NCBI GenBank assembly: GCA_950022655.1 | Contig: OX465592.1 | Coordinates: 4,795,544-4,859,543, forward strand | Reading direction: 5' to 3' | DNA length: 64,000 nucleotides | From: Alentia gelatinosa | Taxonomy: Eukaryota > Annelida > Polychaeta > Phyllodocida > Polynoidae | Shown: one piece after another, positions 21,702-31,400 of the stretch | Layout: every line of letters begins with the position of its first letter | How positions within the stretch are numbered: the stretch's first letter is position 1 | Program-made: the position numbers and the translations under genes | Notes under the pieces: generated by a model | The model's database searches: none | The model's input: only the letters and a program-made list of their open reading frames with translations | What the model was told of the DNA's origin: nothing

Positions 21702-21824
21702 CGAGCATTAGTCGTGTTGTTGTTTATTGCAAGACGGCAATGTCGCGTTTACTGCGCGAGGCGAAGGTGAGTGCAGTGATACGCAACATTGCTGGAGTGC
21801 GATAAACAACATGACTAACTCGAG
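21702..21824. mobile_element. 123-bp foldback (TTAGTCRTGTTGTT arms)
   Basis: CGAGCATTAGTCGTGTTGTT at the left pairs with the complement of AACAACATGACTAACTCG at the right. Inner arms GCAATGTCGCGT and ACGCAACATTGC extend the pairing. Confidence 0.6.
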
Positions 21825-22325
21825 TTAGCTATAATCGGATCGCAATTTCATTTTTACGATTACTTTAACGATACAACTGAAAAAGCGTTGCTCCTGTAAT
21901 ATCGGATCGTATCCCTATATTCCCGCGGTATCGCTATTTTTTACGATGTGATAGCGATGCAACAATTCAGGGGCACATATTGAATGAGACAGGGGAAAAT
22001 TCATTAGTGCCACCATGGATCGTTATTTGAAATATCAGATAAGGCTGCATTTAACCCACAGCAATACGATCTGCAGTGCTGTGAAGGTCTGCGTAAAAAG
22101 TATCCCGGTATTTTACGCGGCGATGCGCCTATGCGATTACGACGCGATCCGTAAAATTTCAGGAGCAACGTTTTGGCCCTCGGATCGCTATTCTGCGATC
22201 TGCAGCTCTGTCGTAAGCGTGGAGCCACGGAGCCCTGTGTACGCTACATCTACGTTCTGTTTGTGATATTGAATACGGCAGCGCATTAGCGCCACGGGAA
22301 ACACTCTCAACCAGGACCAAGTTCG
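21825..22325. other. Unique CpG-containing DNA upstream of promoter-like block
   Basis: Several GATCGTA/ATCGCGA-type short motifs but no clear repeat or gene. Confidence 0.4.
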
Positions 22326-22329
22326 TTTC

Positions 22330-22500
22330 GCCAACAGCGGCCATTTTCCCGCCTTTATCCATTTTACAAAAGAGACGCCTCTCCGTCCACCGGAAGTGGC
22401 GACGCCGGTCGGCTGCTTCCGGTCTGCGCACAATCACCGGAAGCGGAAGTGGACGCGGGGAGGCGGTGACGTCACAGAAAGGCACGTGATTGCTGACGTG
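22330..22500. promoter_or_regulatory. Strong TATA-less promoter-like motif cluster
   Basis: In about 170 bp: a YY1-like GCGGCCATTTT merging with an E2F-like TTTTCCCGCC (22344), ETS sites CCGGAAGT (22390), complement of CCGGAAGC (22415) and the double CCGGAAGCGGAAGTG (22437), a full CRE TGACGTCA (22467), E-box CACGTG (22483) and TGACGT (22494). This mix is typical of housekeeping, often bidirectional, animal promoters. CpG-rich, no TATA box. No coding exon was recognised on either side, so it may serve a gene outside the window or a non-coding transcript. Confidence 0.55.
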
Positions 22501-22582
22501 AATACTCGGTGCGTACGGCGCGTCGTATTGCCTGCAGAGAGCCATTCTTTGCCCTATTATCGCTCACATACAGATCGCTCAC

Positions 22583-23121
22583 TAAAGAAGAAACCAACAA
22601 GTTTTCATCAAAGTCGTCGTTCTCCACGAGATTGATGTGGATGTTACTTAGCTTCTTGGCTAAGAGGTAGGGGTGTTTGCCTCGAGCATGGGAGGTCGTG
22701 GGTTCAAACCCCGGTCGGGTTATACCAAAGACTTACACAAAATGGTACCCACTACCCATTCGGCTTAACACCCGTCATTAGGATGAGGAGTAGGGGGCTA
22801 GGGCCTGAGTGGAAGAACGGCTGTATCGCTGAATTCGATCATTGTGTACACACGATATTCCCTTAATAATATTGACAAAAAAGAAATGTGGAGTGATATG
22901 AACAAGGCAACAGAGCTGAGTGAATATCATATAGCGTTCAAACAGGTTGGAGAATGATGACTTTAATCAAAAGTTGCTTTCTGTATTTATTTCACCCCTG
23001 TATACGCTAAAAGAATGGATGACACACAGGATATAGACTGTGGAAAACGGACTGCAGTACTTGTAGGGGCATGGAGAATGAGTTTCCAATGTTAAGCAAA
23101 AGTACCAAGGGTTGAGATAAA
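22583..23121 (-). mobile_element. Two-module foldback element, copy 5, split by a SINE
   Basis: Reading on the minus strand: module 1 runs from the complement of GGGTTGAGATAAA (23121) to the complement of TTTATTTCACCCCTG near 22995, then the module-2 hairpin ends at AAGAAACCAAC (22583). The intact copy at 43375-43667 shows that 22641-22885 is an insertion. Confidence 0.75.
22641..22885 (+). mobile_element. tRNA-derived SINE
   Basis: Box A TGGCTAAGAGG (22657-22667) and box B GGTTCAAACCC (22701-22711) are spaced as in a tRNA, followed by ATACCAAAGACTTACACAAA and a 170-bp body. The body layout (GGTACCCACTACCC..ATTAGGATGAGG) recalls the MetaSINE type, but that is an inference. Target duplications ATGTGG flank it at 22635-22640 and 22886-22891, inside the two-module element. 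No long poly-A tail; the 3' end is ATTGACAAAAAAGAA-like. Confidence 0.75.
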
Positions 23122-24289
23122 CACTCACTATCTGGTCACTCATACTCTCCCTCACACAGGCCTCCTTGCTCTGCAATTCAATGCATTCACTCCTAGAATG
23201 TGAACGCCCCTCTAAATTTTAAACCTGTTTAAAGTCAAAATCTCATGAGATTCTGTTCCTTGTTAGGGGTGATTGTCGCCGACAATTGCAAGGGAAACAA
23301 GTTGTCTCAGCAAAATGGAACCCTGCCATTCACACGAGGAGATCTCAACAGGATTTGTCTCAGACAAACGGCCTGTGAGATATGTGAATCCCACCGTGTG
23401 AATCCCACTTCAGACTAGGGGAAAGGTACGAAGTCTACCGGTCTCAGGTACATTAGTCTCTACGTGTGAATCCCACTCTAGACGTGAATTCCACCGACAT
23501 CTTATTCCAAGTCAAGGGGATGTTGAACCTTAATAGGATCCCAACATTAGGAAGCACTTAGCAATTTGCTCCCATCATTGATTTCTGCGAAGCTTTCAGA
23601 GCTCTGGCTATTTCTGGTGACAGATTGGTGTGTCTCGGAGTTGCATTCTTCGCTAGGTCGGATTTGTCTCGTCAAATTGATGTGAATTTTAGACTGCATG
23701 CCCAATATAGCTTCTCAGCTAAACAATGGATACATTGTGATCATAGGAAATACTACACCAGGGACCTATTAGTGAGTGAATGGTCTCATATCACGTGACA
23801 TTTCATTAGGGTGTGACCAATGAAAATCGACATAGTAACCTGTTTGAAAAAACACTATTGATTTTCAGAAATTAAGTGAGAACAAATTTAGAAAATAAGC
23901 CTGAAGATATTATGACAGTGATTCACCTCCGTATTGTTGTATAACGGAACATCTCGGTCTTATTAGCACCTCTCTGAGCGTGAGTATTCGTAAGAAGGAG
24001 TTATTCTTACTTATAAATAAGCACTGAACCGTCAAAAAGTAGGCGTTGATAGATGGCCCAAAGTGCGTCATTTTCATCAAATATCACTAATCTAGATAAG
24101 CACAGCAATCAGTGTATCAGGCGGCGGCCTTTTGGGTTATTAAAATAGAACTAAACAACAGTCGCTGTTAATAATTTATATGCATTGATGACCAGGTCAC
24201 GGATTAATTAACGAGGCGATGACTTTGGTAAAACTGTCTAGAATAGTGATGATCTGTTGACAATTGAATATGTCAGACGCAGCACTCCC
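23122..24289. other. Unique DNA, nothing recognised
   Basis: Short recurring GTGAATCCCAC phrases at 23390-23480 only. No gene. Confidence 0.5.
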
Positions 24290-26415
24290 GTTAGCTTGTT
24301 TTCATATAGTACACTCTTAGCGGCCCTCGACCTGTTTCCGTATAGTACTCAGACTGCTACAGTCACCCTGTTTTACTCTAGTACTCTGTGAGTGGCCCTC
24401 ACCCTGTTTCCGAATTGTACCTTCTAAACAGTCCTCTACCTGTTTCTGTATAGTACCTTCTTAGCGGCCCTCACCCTGTTTTACTGTAGCACCATCTGAA
24501 TGGCCCTCACCCTGTTTTACTATAGTACCCTCGTAAAGGCCCTCAACCAGTTTTACACTAGTACCCTTGTAACAGCCCTGACCCTGTTTTACTATAGTTT
24601 CCTGTGAGTGACCCTCAACCTGTTTCCGTATAGTATTTCTAAATCTTTAGATTCCAGAATGTTTTCAAATCTAGTGTTTGAAAAGTGTTGTTCTGGTTTA
24701 TCTATCAGTGCAGTCGTGCTAGGACTCCCCTCGCCTCGTCCCCGATATTTTATCTGTTTCCGTATAGTACCCTTGTAATGGCCCTCACCCTGTTTTACTA
24801 TAGTACCCTCCTAACGGCCCTCACCCTGTTTTACTATAGTACCCTCCTAACGGCCCTCAACCAGTTTCTGTATAATACCCTCCTAACGACCCTCAACCTG
24901 TTTCCGTATAGTACCCTTGAAATGGCCCTCACCCTGTTTTACTATAGTACCCTCCTAACGGCCCTCAACCAGTTTCTGTATAGTACCTTCATAACGGCCC
25001 TCACCGCCTGACACGTTTCCGCTCTCGTCCACACCCCTCAACCTGTTTCCGTATAGAACCCTGTATGCAGCCCTCACCCTATTTTACTATAGTACCCTCA
25101 TAATGTCACCGCCTGACACGTTTCCGCTCTCGTCCACACCCCTCAACCTGTTTCCGTATAGTACCCTGTATGCAGCCCTCACCCTGTTTTACTATAGTAC
25201 CCTCCTAACGGCCCTCACCCTGTTTTACTATAGTACCCTTGTAACGGCCCTCACCCTGTTTTACTATAGTACCCTTGTAACGGCCCTCACCCTGTTTTAC
25301 TATAGTACCCTTGTAACGGCCCTCACCCTGTTTTACTATAGTACCCTCCTAACGGCCCTCAACCTGTTTCCGTATAGTACCCTCCTAACGGCCCTCACCC
25401 TGTTTTACTATAGTACCCTCCTAACGGCCCTCACCCTGTTTTACTATAGTACCCTTGTAACGGCCCTCACCCTGTTTTACTATAGTACCCTGTATGCAGC
25501 CCTCACCCTATTTTACTATAGTACCCTCGTAACAGCCCTCACCCTGTTTTACTATAGTACCCTCATAATGTCACCGCCTGACACGTTTCCGCTCTCGTCC
25601 ACACCCCTCAACCTGTTTCCGTATAGTACCCTGTATGCAGCCCTCACCCTGTTTTACTATAGTATCCTCATAATGTCACCGCGTGACACGTTTCCGCTCT
25701 CGTCCACACCCCTCAACCTGTTTCCGTATAGTACCCTGTATGCAGCCCTCACCCTGTTTTACTATAGTACCCTCATAATGTCACCGCCTGACACGTTTCC
25801 GCTCTCGTCCACACCCCTCAACCTGTTTCCGTATAGTACCCTGTATGCAGCCCTCACCCTGTTTTACTATAGTACCCTCATAATGTCACCGCCTGACACG
25901 TTTCCGCTCTCGTCCACACCCCTCAACCTGTTTCCGTATAGTACCCTGTATGCAGCCCTCACCCTGTTTTACTATAGTACCCTCATAATGTCACCGCCTG
26001 ACACGTTTCCGCTCTCGTCCACACCCCTCAACCTGTTTCCGTATAGTACCCTGTATGCAGCCCTCACCCTGTTTTACTATAGTACCCTCATAATGTCACC
26101 GCCTGACACGTTTCCGCTCTCGTCCACACCCTCACCCTGTTTTACTATAGTACCCTCATAATGTCACAGCGTGACACGTTTCCGCTCTCGTCCACAACTC
26201 TCACCCTGTTTTACTATAGTACCCTCATAATGTCACCGCCTGACACGTTTCCGCTCTCGTCCACACCCTCACCCTGTTTCCGTATAGTACCCTGTATGCA
26301 GCCCTCACCCTGTTTTACTATAGTACCCTCGTCCACACCCCTCACCCTGTTTTACTATAGTACCCTCATAATGTCACCGCCTGACACGTTTCCGCTCTCG
26401 TCCACACCCTCACAC
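24290..26415 (+). repeat. 36-bp minisatellite with 108-bp higher-order units
   Basis: Basic unit: CTCACCCTGTTTTACTATAG, then TACCCTCCTAACGGCC (36 bp). From about 25100 a 108-bp composite (AATGTCACCGCCTGACACGT, TTCCGCTCTCGTCCACACCC, then two 36-bp-type units) repeats about eight times nearly identically. Both periods are multiples of 3, which creates a 352-codon artefactual frame. Units from 24290 to 24780 are old and diverged, and the 108-bp block is young. Confidence 0.95.
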
Positions 26416-26629
26416 AGGGGACGACGTCTGAGACAAGGAGGCCGCAGGTCGAGCGCCAATTAAGTCTGCTTTCTGAGCGGATCTCCGGAGAGTGTATCAG
26501 AGAGAAGGAGATGCTTAATGAACTCGACTCCGCTTTGTTCTGGTAATAACTGGGCTAACCAGGGCCCCTAATGGCGGAACATGATCCTTCCACGCCATGA
26601 CAGCTACAACAAGCCTCCTGGGGCTAAGA

Positions 26630-26925
26630 CCCTGGGGGCTGTTGAATAAAGTTCGTACGTTCCTTGTGCTGGTCTGAACGATACTATAACTCCAACGATA
26701 AACGACATCCTGGACGTTTTTCTTCCATTCAGTGTTATCTGACAAGACAGATGATGTTATCTAAATGAACGTATTTGTATACAACACCTTGTAAAAGCTT
26801 TAGGCTACTTTTATCAGCAAAACAGCTTTTGCTTACAACACATTATTTTATGCAACACTATGGCACCAAAGACAATTCTAGGATACTTTTTTGTCGTTCG
26901 TTGTTTATTCAACGGCCCCCTGGGG
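26630..26925. mobile_element. MITE with CCTGGGGGCYGTTGAATAAA termini
   Basis: CCCTGGGGGCTGTTGAATAA at the left; the complement of TTTATTCAACGGCCCCCTGG at the right. 296 bp, one mismatch in about 20 bp. Non-coding. Confidence 0.7.
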
Positions 26926-27130
26926 TAGTAACATACGATACCTCAAGGGGGTGTCGTGGCTGAAGTTTGTCCTGTTATTCTGGAAACATTGCATTTTCTC
27001 CAGGAAGATTTCAGAACCCAATAACTCGAGAGAAGATTTGTTAATGAACAATCGGTAAGATGCACCGAAATACCTAGGATTAAGGGTTGTGGGTTGAATA
27101 CCAGTGGCGAATGATCGTTGGTACTGAAAT

Positions 27131-27228
27131 CCGTTACATTGTACGATGTCCCGTACGATGTATGTCAAACATACGACCATTTGTACGAACGATTCACATG
27201 TCTCCGTACGATCTAATTTATGTAACGG
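27131..27228. mobile_element. Small foldback rich in GTACGAT
   Basis: CCGTTACAT at the left and ATGTAACGG at the right, with several inverted GTACGAT/ATCGTAC copies between and beyond (up to about 27300). It may be the core of a larger unrecognised element. Confidence 0.45.
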
Positions 27229-27300
27229 CATTGGATCGTGGATTGTCTACGAGGTCGTACATCGTTGGATAGATCGTATCGTACAATGGTCGTATCGTTC

Positions 27301-28099
27301 AAAATCTATGTAGCAGACCCCTGACTCTCACAGCAACACCACCACACTGGTAGACACACAGGCCCGTTACAATATCTCAATCACAGAGGCGTATAACGTA
27401 GTGTCAACTACAAGGAGAATACGGCCACGCAGATCAAAATCATGGTAATGTTGTATTTATTACGATAAGATGACAACTCCATATGGTGTACAGGACAGAC
27501 AGGCAGCAGACGAGAGGGTAGAGGTTGTTAAGGCCGACACACCGCTGGGGGTGAGGTCACGTGACCTGGGCCGGCAGTGCTGAGGAGGAATATTCCCAGG
27601 GAAGTGGCGCGTCTGTGAGACCCGTCCAGAGTGACCCCCGAAGCCCTCCTCCTCCTCAGGGAACGAGTTTAGTAGGCGCAGGGAGTGCAGGGCGGAGGTC
27701 GGCAGTCTGGGTGTGTGTCCTCTCGGGCAGCTTGGACTATCCGGGGTAAAATGTCTCTAATTAGGCCGATAATGTTGGGATAGGCTGGATGGTACATGTG
27801 TTAAACACTTATCCTGAAGGAAGTCAGGTAAGATTGTGAGGGTCAATGATAGTAGACCCAGATTTACATTTTATTTCATGTCTTCTACATGCTGTCACAG
27901 GAGTTGGTGTATTCATAATTGATGATCTCTGGCTTGCACTTGGATCAATGTTTCAGATTGATATTGTTGACCACTGTTACATCTAACAAATCTTTATTCT
28001 TAAAAACACATCAACGATGAATAAAAGATGCAACCTTTAAAGATGTACGTGTATATTTAAAGAAAGAAAATTTCACCACAGGCCAATTATCTGTCATAG
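27301..28099. other. Unique DNA, nothing recognised
   Basis: A GC-richer patch at 27540-27740 contains GTCACGTGACC but no other promoter motifs and no credible coding frame. Confidence 0.45.
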
Positions 28100-28278
28100 G
28101 GACACTCTTCACCACAGGCCTGTTACAGTATCTCTATCACAGATACACTCTTCACCACAGGCCTCTTAAAGTATCTCTATCACAGATACACTCTTCACCA
28201 CAGGCCCTTACAGTATCTCTATCACAGATACACTCTTCACCACAGGCCCTTACAGTATCTCTATCACAGATACACTCA
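28100..28278 (+). repeat. 42-bp tandem repeat, about 4 units
   Basis: CTCTTCACCACAGGCC, then TTACAGTATCTCTATCACAG, then ATACA. A diverged unit occurs at 27350-27390. Confidence 0.85.
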
Positions 28279-28504
28279 CCAGATTCCTGTTCCGTGTATC
28301 ATGAAATCTCCATAACAAAGGAGAGTTCATTCTTTAACACAAATCTAGCTTCTACATTGAGCACGCCCTTATGAATTAATGCCGACAATGACCAATAGAC
28401 TCAGAACCCTGATGTCAAGCCAGCTTTCAGTAACAGTAACAGAGACCACAGAGAGACCACACTGACGAAGTCTCGTTGAAACGAGATCTCAGACTGGCTG
28501 GGAA

Positions 28505-28610
28505 TGTCCACTTCCGGGGGCGATATTAAGGGGGCGGAATCAACTTCCGCTTGGACGAACCAATGGCAAGGACGATGCAGGGTCACGTGGGCTGGTGTAG
28601 GTGACGTCCT
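28505..28610. promoter_or_regulatory. Promoter-like cluster (ETS, Sp1, CCAAT, CACGTG, CRE half)
   Basis: CACTTCCGG (28509), GGGGGCGG (28530), ACTTCCGC (about 28543), CCAAT (28560), TCACGTGG (28583) and TGACGTC (28602) within about 100 bp. No TATA box or coding exon recognised. Confidence 0.5.
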
Positions 28611-28615
28611 TGCCG

Positions 28616-29440
28616 GCGGCCGGGGGCGGGGGGAGCAGGTGGGGAGGTGGGGAGGTTTGTAAGGGAGTGGAGGGAAGGTGGGGAGGTTTGTCGGGGAGTG
28701 GTGGGAGGTGGGGTGGTGAGGAGGTTTGTAAGGGAATGTTGGGGAGGTCGGGAGATTGGGGGTGGGGGTGGGTGGGCGTTTGGGTAACTTGGCGATCGTT
28801 GAGTAAGTGGGGAGTCAGTGGGTAAGTGGGCAGTCGGTGGGTAAGTGGGCAGTCGGTGGGTAAGTGGGCGGTCAGTGGGTAAGTGGGCAGTCGATGGGTA
28901 AGTGGGCAGTCGGTGGGTAAGTGGGCAGTCGGTGGGTAACTATTCGGTCGGTGGGTAACTGGTCGGTGGGTACGTGGGCAGTTGGTGGGTAACCGTTCGG
29001 TCGGTGGGTAACTGGTCGGTGGGTGGGTACGTGGGCAGTTGGTGGGTAACTGTTCGGTCGGTGGGTAACTGTTCGGTCGGTGGGTAAGTGGGCAGTCAGT
29101 GGATAAGTGGGCAGTGGGTGGGTGAGTGGGCTGTCGGTGTGTCAGTGGGCGGTCGGTGGGTGACTGTTCGGTCAGTGGGTAACTGGTCGGTCAGTGGGTG
29201 ACTGGTCGGTCAGTGGGTAACTGGTCGGTCAGTGGGTAACCGTTCGGTCGGTGGGTAACTGGTCGGTCGGTGGGTAACTGTTCGGTCGGTGGGTGACTGT
29301 TCGGTCGGTGGGTAAGTGGGCAGTCAGTGGATAAGTGGGCAGTGGGTGGGTGAGTGGGCGGTCGGTGTGTGACTGTTCGGTTGGTGGGTAAGTGGGCGGT
29401 CGTTGTGTCAGTGGGCAGTCAGTGGGTATATAGAGGAAAT
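28616..29440 (+). repeat. About 20-bp G-rich minisatellite
   Basis: GTGGGTAAGTGGGCAGTCG and variants (GTGGGTAACTGGTCGGTCG). The first 130 bp are G-run rich (GGTGGGGAGGTTTG). GTAAGT appears in many units. Confidence 0.9.
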
Positions 29441-29469
29441 ATAGAGGAAAGGTTGTAAGATCCGAACCG

Positions 29470-29950
29470 ACATCCTATTCACTATAGCATACATGGCATA
29501 GGTACATCCTATACACTATAGCATACATGGCATAGGTACATCCTTTATTGTCCATCGTATATAAAGACAACATTGAAAATGTATGGGGACTAAGTAAAAC
29601 ACTATCCATTGTATGAAACCTGTCAGTTACCATACCTGTGGTATGCGGATTGAAAACTCTGGCATATGGCCTCAAAATCATGGTATACGGAAAAAATAGT
29701 CCCTTTCCGCTATAGAGCAAAGAAATAGTCCATATTGATATATCATTTAGTATGGCAATTACTGGGCTTAATTTATTCGAAAAGATGGATAATAAATGCA
29801 ACACACGATGGTTTTGCGGAAGGCAGCTCTGTAATCTACTCGAGGTTGACGTCGTAATACACTCGCTAGCGCTCGTGTATTACAACGCGTCAACCTCTCG
29901 TTGTTTACGCCCGCCTGTCCATAAAAACCATCGATTATTGTCTGTATACA
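29470..29950 (+). mobile_element. Palindromic GGTTGACG-family element, copy 1
   Basis: 29470-29543 is a 38-bp duplication. From 29540 the sequence aligns with the complement of 60380-60620 (ACATTGAAAATGT, AACCTGTCAG, ATGGTATACGG). At 29784-29945 a hairpin module with ACTCGAGGTTGACG / CGTCAACCTCTCG arms and CGATGG..CCATCG ends is shared with 53354-53490 and 60243-60372. Non-coding, about 400 bp. Confidence 0.65.
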
Positions 29951-30495
29951 GTATAGCATACAAGGCATATATGTAAGTTATTCTACCCTCCAAAAAAATC
30001 TTGACGGTAGAGAAAAATGTCCAAACCTTTGAGAGTTTGTTCGCAGCTAAACGTAGGCTGGTTCCCTGTCCCAATGAAATATGGGACTGGTAACGCCTTC
30101 CTACGTAATGCTAGCGCGTGACTTTGAACTTTTGTTGGTTTCCCGCTTATTTGCAGTGGCAAGAGTAACCATCACAACATCTCTCTCACTCTCCCAGCAG
30201 GTACTCTGCTGGGAGAGCACCTCTCTCCTTCACGATGTTCCCCAAATACCTTATTAAAGGATAATACAAATGAAGTAATGGCAACCTTTCAAAAGATAAA
30301 ATTTAATTAGAATGTTTCTCTAATAACCAGTAGTACTAGCTGAAAGCTATCCCCCATGATGCATCAGGAAATGGGAAGCGTTACCCATAATGCGCCAAAA
30401 AATGTTGGGCGTTACCTGGCCTATTATGTGGCCAGGCTTCGAGGATAAGCGAAACGCTGACTGTGACCATAAAGCGTATTTAGAAGGCTGTAATT
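29951..30495. other. Gene-free stretch with a perfect hairpin
   Basis: CTCTCCCAGCAG (30189-30200) and its complement (30206-30217) form a 12-bp stem with a 5-nt loop. GCGTTACCCATAATGCGCC-type sequence is repeated at 30370-30420. No T-run follows the hairpin. Confidence 0.45.
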
Positions 30496-30542
30496 GGTGG
30501 GCTCTCAGTTAGAGTGTCGGGCAGGTCGCGGGGTTCGTGTCG
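30496..30542 (+). mobile_element. tRNA-like SINE head remnant
   Basis: GGTGGGCTCTCAGTTAGAGT, then GTCGGGCAGGTCGCGGGGTT and CGTGTC reads like the D-arm (box A) and T-arm (box B) of a tRNA with the anticodon arm deleted. No SINE body was recognised after it. Confidence 0.35.
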
Positions 30543-30774
30543 TTTAGAGACTTCCCTCTCCCTCTCTCTGTTCCCGCCTCCTCCTCTCTGCACCTGTCAT
30601 CTTCCCGCGCCCAGTCGCCGCACGTGACAGACCGACCCGCGTGACCTTGAGTGACCTCTGGACGCTGGTATTGACGGAGTCCGGGAACGCGGGCGTTCGT
30701 CGTCGCCAGACTGGGGTTCCCAGGACGTGAGAGGTTCTCACACTGATGTTGGGACTCTTCATCCACTCAAACTC

Positions 30775-31100
30775 TCTCCGAGCGGCTCCGAGCAGCCCCG
30801 AGCTGCCCCGAGCTGCTCCGAACTGTACCGATCTACCCCGAGCCGTCCCGAGCTTCCCCGAGCTGCCCCGAGCCTCCCCGAGCTGCTCCGAGCTGCCCAA
30901 AGCTGCCCCGAACTGTTCCCATCTGGCCGGTGCTGCCCCAAGCTGCCCCAAGCTGCCCCAAGCTGCCCCAAGCTGCCCCAAGCTGCTCCCAGCTGTTCCG
31001 AGTTGTTCCAAGCAGTTCTGAGATGCCCCAAAGCCAACTCAAGCTGCCCCAAGCTGCCCCGAGCTGTTCTGAGAGATAGAGAGAGAGAGAGAGAGAGAAA
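30775..31100 (+). repeat. About 10-bp array (CCGAGCTGCC) ending in (GA)n
   Basis: CCGAGCTGCC / CCAAGCTGCC units to about 31070, then a (GA)n microsatellite to about 31097. The GAGCTGC core is shared with the arrays at 8.2 and 31.5 kb. Confidence 0.9.
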
Positions 31101-31400
31101 GATGTAGATTCTAAAGATATCCGGCAAAGTAAAGTCGGATGAAGCCCAGGGCGGGTGGAGTTTTATACCTCAACAGCAGTCAGAATCCCATCACGATATT
31201 GTACAACGAGAGATCAGTTCTGTTTTGATGTTCTTCTAAATGTACTCCTTATGATTAGCACGACATAATAAATACGCCCTACCATAGTTCTATAGTACGT
31301 ACCTGATTTCCAAACAGCAGCATCAAACAGCAACATCAAACAGCAAACAGGGACAGCAAAGAAATTGAACTATAGAAATGTAGATTGTGGAGATTAGAGG
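31101..31400. other. Unique DNA, nothing recognised
   Basis: Includes only a 2x AGCATCAAACAGCA-type short duplication at 31318-31345. Confidence 0.5.

Noticed and set aside
22641..22720. A tRNA gene
   Set aside because: The acceptor stem does not pair, box B is followed by a SINE body rather than a 3' end, and target duplications flank the whole 245 bp.
25103..26161. 352-codon open frame (TLFYYSTL repeats)
   Set aside because: The 36- and 108-bp periods are multiples of 3, so openness is automatic. No conserved ends or domains.
28616..29440. Telomere-like repeat
   Set aside because: The GTGGGTAA units are about 20 bp and irregular, not TTAGGG or another 6-8-bp telomere unit.
30189..30217. 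Hairpin as a transcription terminator or microRNA
   Set aside because: The stem is only 12 bp with no T-run, too short for a pre-miRNA. Kept only as a palindrome note.
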